DNA from: an uncultured beta proteobacterium
Lineage (GTDB): Bacteria; Pseudomonadota; Gammaproteobacteria; Burkholderiales; Burkholderiaceae_B
Direction of reading: 5' to 3'
Length of the DNA: 8,476 nt
NCBI GenBank assembly: GCA_903924715.1
Contig: CAIYCP010000333.1
Span: 1 to 8,476 of the forward strand
The notes under the pieces are model-generated. The model made no database searches, was not told the DNA's origin, and was given only the letters and a program-made list of their open reading frames with translations. Numbering within the stretch: position 1 is the first letter of the stretch; the number at the start of each line of letters is the position of its first letter. Position numbers and translations under genes: made by a program. This document shows positions 6,904 to 8,476 of this stretch, piece after piece.

Positions 6904-6960
6904 GAGTGCTGAATGGGGATTAAGCCGGCGAGATAGCGCTTTTGGCCAAAGTGCAACGGC

Positions 6961-8476
6961 TCAAACGGGCTGGATTGCAGCGCGCCCCGCCTCGACGGCG
7001 AACGTCGCCAACGTAAAGGCCTTTGTGCTTGGGTCGGTTGCGTCGTTGACGGCGACTAACGTGGTCGTGAGCTGCTGAGGTGTGAGTTCGACGACGCCGT
7101 AGCCGCGTGAGGCGGCATTGGCAAAGATAAAGTGTGGGTTGGTTTCGAGCTGTTTGGCAAGTTGCGCCGGGGTCGAGCTTGAAAGCGAAGTGATGCTGGT
7201 GCCACAAAACTCGACACCGATCGCTTCACAATCTGGATTGTTGTAATCAGATAAAACATGCCCGACCCAGTTTTCGTGAATATCGCCACCTAAAACAACG
7301 GGATTGCTCAGACGGGTTTGCATCATTGAATCTGTTAGGCGTCTGCGCGCCGCCGGGTATCCATCCCAACCATCGTTTCTGAGCAATTGCCCGCCTGTGG
7401 TGCTGAAGTTGCGACGGCCAAACAAGGTTTGTTGGCCAAGCAGATTCCACTGGCTACGCGAGGCGGCAAACTGTTGTGCAAGCCAGCGTTCTTGAGCCTG
7501 ACCAAGCAAGGTACGTTCAGGCTGATTGAGGCTTTCGCATTTGTTTGGATCGACGCGTGCCGAGCCTGAACGATTGTTGGGCGTGCAGGCTTGCACGTCA
7601 CGATATTGCCGATCGTCAAGCGTGTAAAGCGTTGCAAGCTTGCCGTACGCCACGCTGGCATGCACGCGCGCATCTGCCCCGTGCCCCGCAATGATGTTTT
7701 TAAAGCTGGCCCGCGTCACCGGCATATTTTCATAAAAAGCTTGATAGGCTGCTCGTCGCCGTGCCATGAAGTCTATGACGGGTGTGCCCGACAAGCCTTC
7801 GTGTGTGCCTGCGTAATCATTTTGAACCTCATGATCATCCCACGTGATCAACCAGGGGTGGGCTGCATGGATCGCTTGCAAATCAGGATCGGATTTGTGT
7901 AGCGCATAACGGTCGCGATAGCCCTCAAGCGTTGTAATCCAGCCGCCGGTGGTGGGCCGCACTTCGAGGGGGCGCGAGGACGGATATTCGTAAATGTAAT
8001 CGCCTAGAAACAGCACGAAGTCGAGATTTTCAGCGAGCATATGGCGGTAGGCGCCGTAGTAGCCGTTACCCCATTGTTGACACGACGCGTAGGCCAAGCG
8101 CAGGCGTTTGACTTCAGCCTCGGGCGCTGGAAACGTGCGCGTGTGCCCCATGGTGCTGGTAGCTGCGCCCGAAATAAAACGATAGAAATAGACGCGATCA
8201 GGCTCTAGTCCTGAAACCTCAACGTGTACCGAATGACCTAGGGCAGGCGTGGCCTGAGCCACGCCTGAGGCTGCCAAGCGACTGAAACGAGCGTCGTGCG
8301 CGAGCTGCCAGGTCACCGGCACCGTGGCTGTGCCTAGCCCTGCTGCTTGTACTGCGGGGGCGACGAGGCGCGTCCAAAGTACGAGCGAATCACTCGTGGG
8401 TGAGCCGCTGGCAACGCCCAGACCAAACGGGTTGATGGACCAGGTTTGCTGACTCAAGCCCGTGCGCGGCAACGCG
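6961..8476 (-). CDS. phoD: PhoD-family alkaline phosphatase, N-terminus beyond the window
   Basis: PhoD enzymes are exported, calcium- and iron-dependent phosphomono/diesterases that release phosphate from organic esters. The visible 504 codons contain the N-terminal beta-sandwich PhoD_N domain (FGLGVASGSPTSDSLVLWTRL, then VEVSGLEPDRVYFYRF) and the metallophosphatase core. Numbered from position 8472, core motifs are YASCQ (Cys131), FLGDYIYE (Asp158, Tyr161), TWDDHEVQNDYAG (Asp212, Asp213, His214) and GGDIHENWVGH (Asp397, His399); these match the metal-site blocks known in Bacillus PhoD. The frame is open through the right edge, and the first start-like codon, TTG at 8472, is already next to the conserved domain, so a signal peptide is missing. 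By family rule this would be a twin-arginine signal. The stop (6961-6963) lies 133 bases before the response regulator start, so the two may share a transcript. Confidence 0.93.
   Translation of the reverse strand, partial: ALPRTGLSQQTWSINPFGLGVASGSPTSDSLVLWTRLVAPAVQAAGLGTATVPVTWQLAHDARFSRLAASGVAQATPALGHSVHVEVSGLEPDRVYFYRFISGAATSTMGHTRTFPAPEAEVKRLRLAYASCQQWGNGYYGAYRHMLAENLDFVLFLGDYIYEYPSSRPLEVRPTTGGWITTLEGYRDRYALHKSDPDLQAIHAAHPWLITWDDHEVQNDYAGTHEGLSGTPVIDFMARRRAAYQAFYENMPVTRASFKNIIAGHGADARVHASVAYGKLATLYTLDDRQYRDVQACTPNNRSGSARVDPNKCESLNQPERTLLGQAQERWLAQQFAASRSQWNLLGQQTLFGRRNFSTTGGQLLRNDGWDGYPAARRRLTDSMMQTRLSNPVVLGGDIHENWVGHVLSDYNNPDCEAIGVEFCGTSITSLSSSTPAQLAKQLETNPHFIFANAASRGYGVVELTPQQLTTTLVAVNDATDPSTKAFTLATFAVEAGRAAIQPV

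Noticed and set aside
6941..6950. Ten-base palindrome TTTGGCCAAA just after the phoD stop
   Set aside because: Short and isolated, with no loop or T run; chance is a sufficient explanation, although it lies in the same gap as the 28-base repeat.

Overview
The window looks like an ordinary chromosomal segment of a betaproteobacterium, most likely order Burkholderiales and perhaps an Alcaligenaceae-like lineage of moderate GC. This rests on protein style (the ApaG and Rpe sequences) and on a gene order rpe | apaG - mltA that I know from Bordetella, Ralstonia and Burkholderia. No sequence search was run, so the family-level placement is tentative. I see no tRNA, rRNA, CRISPR array, insertion sequence, phage gene or origin. 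No gene-free stretch exceeds 300 bases; the longest is 133 bases (6828-6960).

Layout: positions 1-364 hold the N-terminal third to half of ribulose-phosphate 3-epimerase (rpe) on the minus strand, cut by the left edge. Divergent from it, with a 58-base gap, a rightward series runs from 423 to 6149: apaG, mltA (lipoprotein lytic transglycosylase), a UbiH/VisC/COQ6-family FAD hydroxylase, a DsbC-type periplasmic disulfide isomerase, a D-2-hydroxyacid dehydrogenase and an AI-2E/PerM-family membrane protein. mltA, the hydroxylase and dsbC are separated by 7-8 bases and form a clear operon core. The dehydrogenase follows after 47 bases with its own strong ribosome binding site. The membrane protein start overlaps the dehydrogenase stop (TAATG), so those two are probably translationally coupled.

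From 6189 to the right edge everything is on the minus strand: an orphan FixJ/NarL-type response regulator and, upstream of it, a PhoD-family alkaline phosphatase whose N-terminus (probably a Tat signal) lies beyond position 8476. The two blocks converge at 6150-6188, a 39-base gap with no convincing terminator.

The proteins are mostly cell-envelope or housekeeping functions: peptidoglycan cleavage, quinone synthesis, disulfide isomerisation, a transporter-like permease and phosphate release. They do not form a recognisable new pathway. The most notable non-coding signal is a 28-base near-perfect inverted repeat (6876-6903) between the phosphatase and the response regulator, just upstream of the regulator's likely true start. 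It is a good candidate operator, possibly autoregulatory. I found no evidence of a novel defence, mobile or biosynthetic system.
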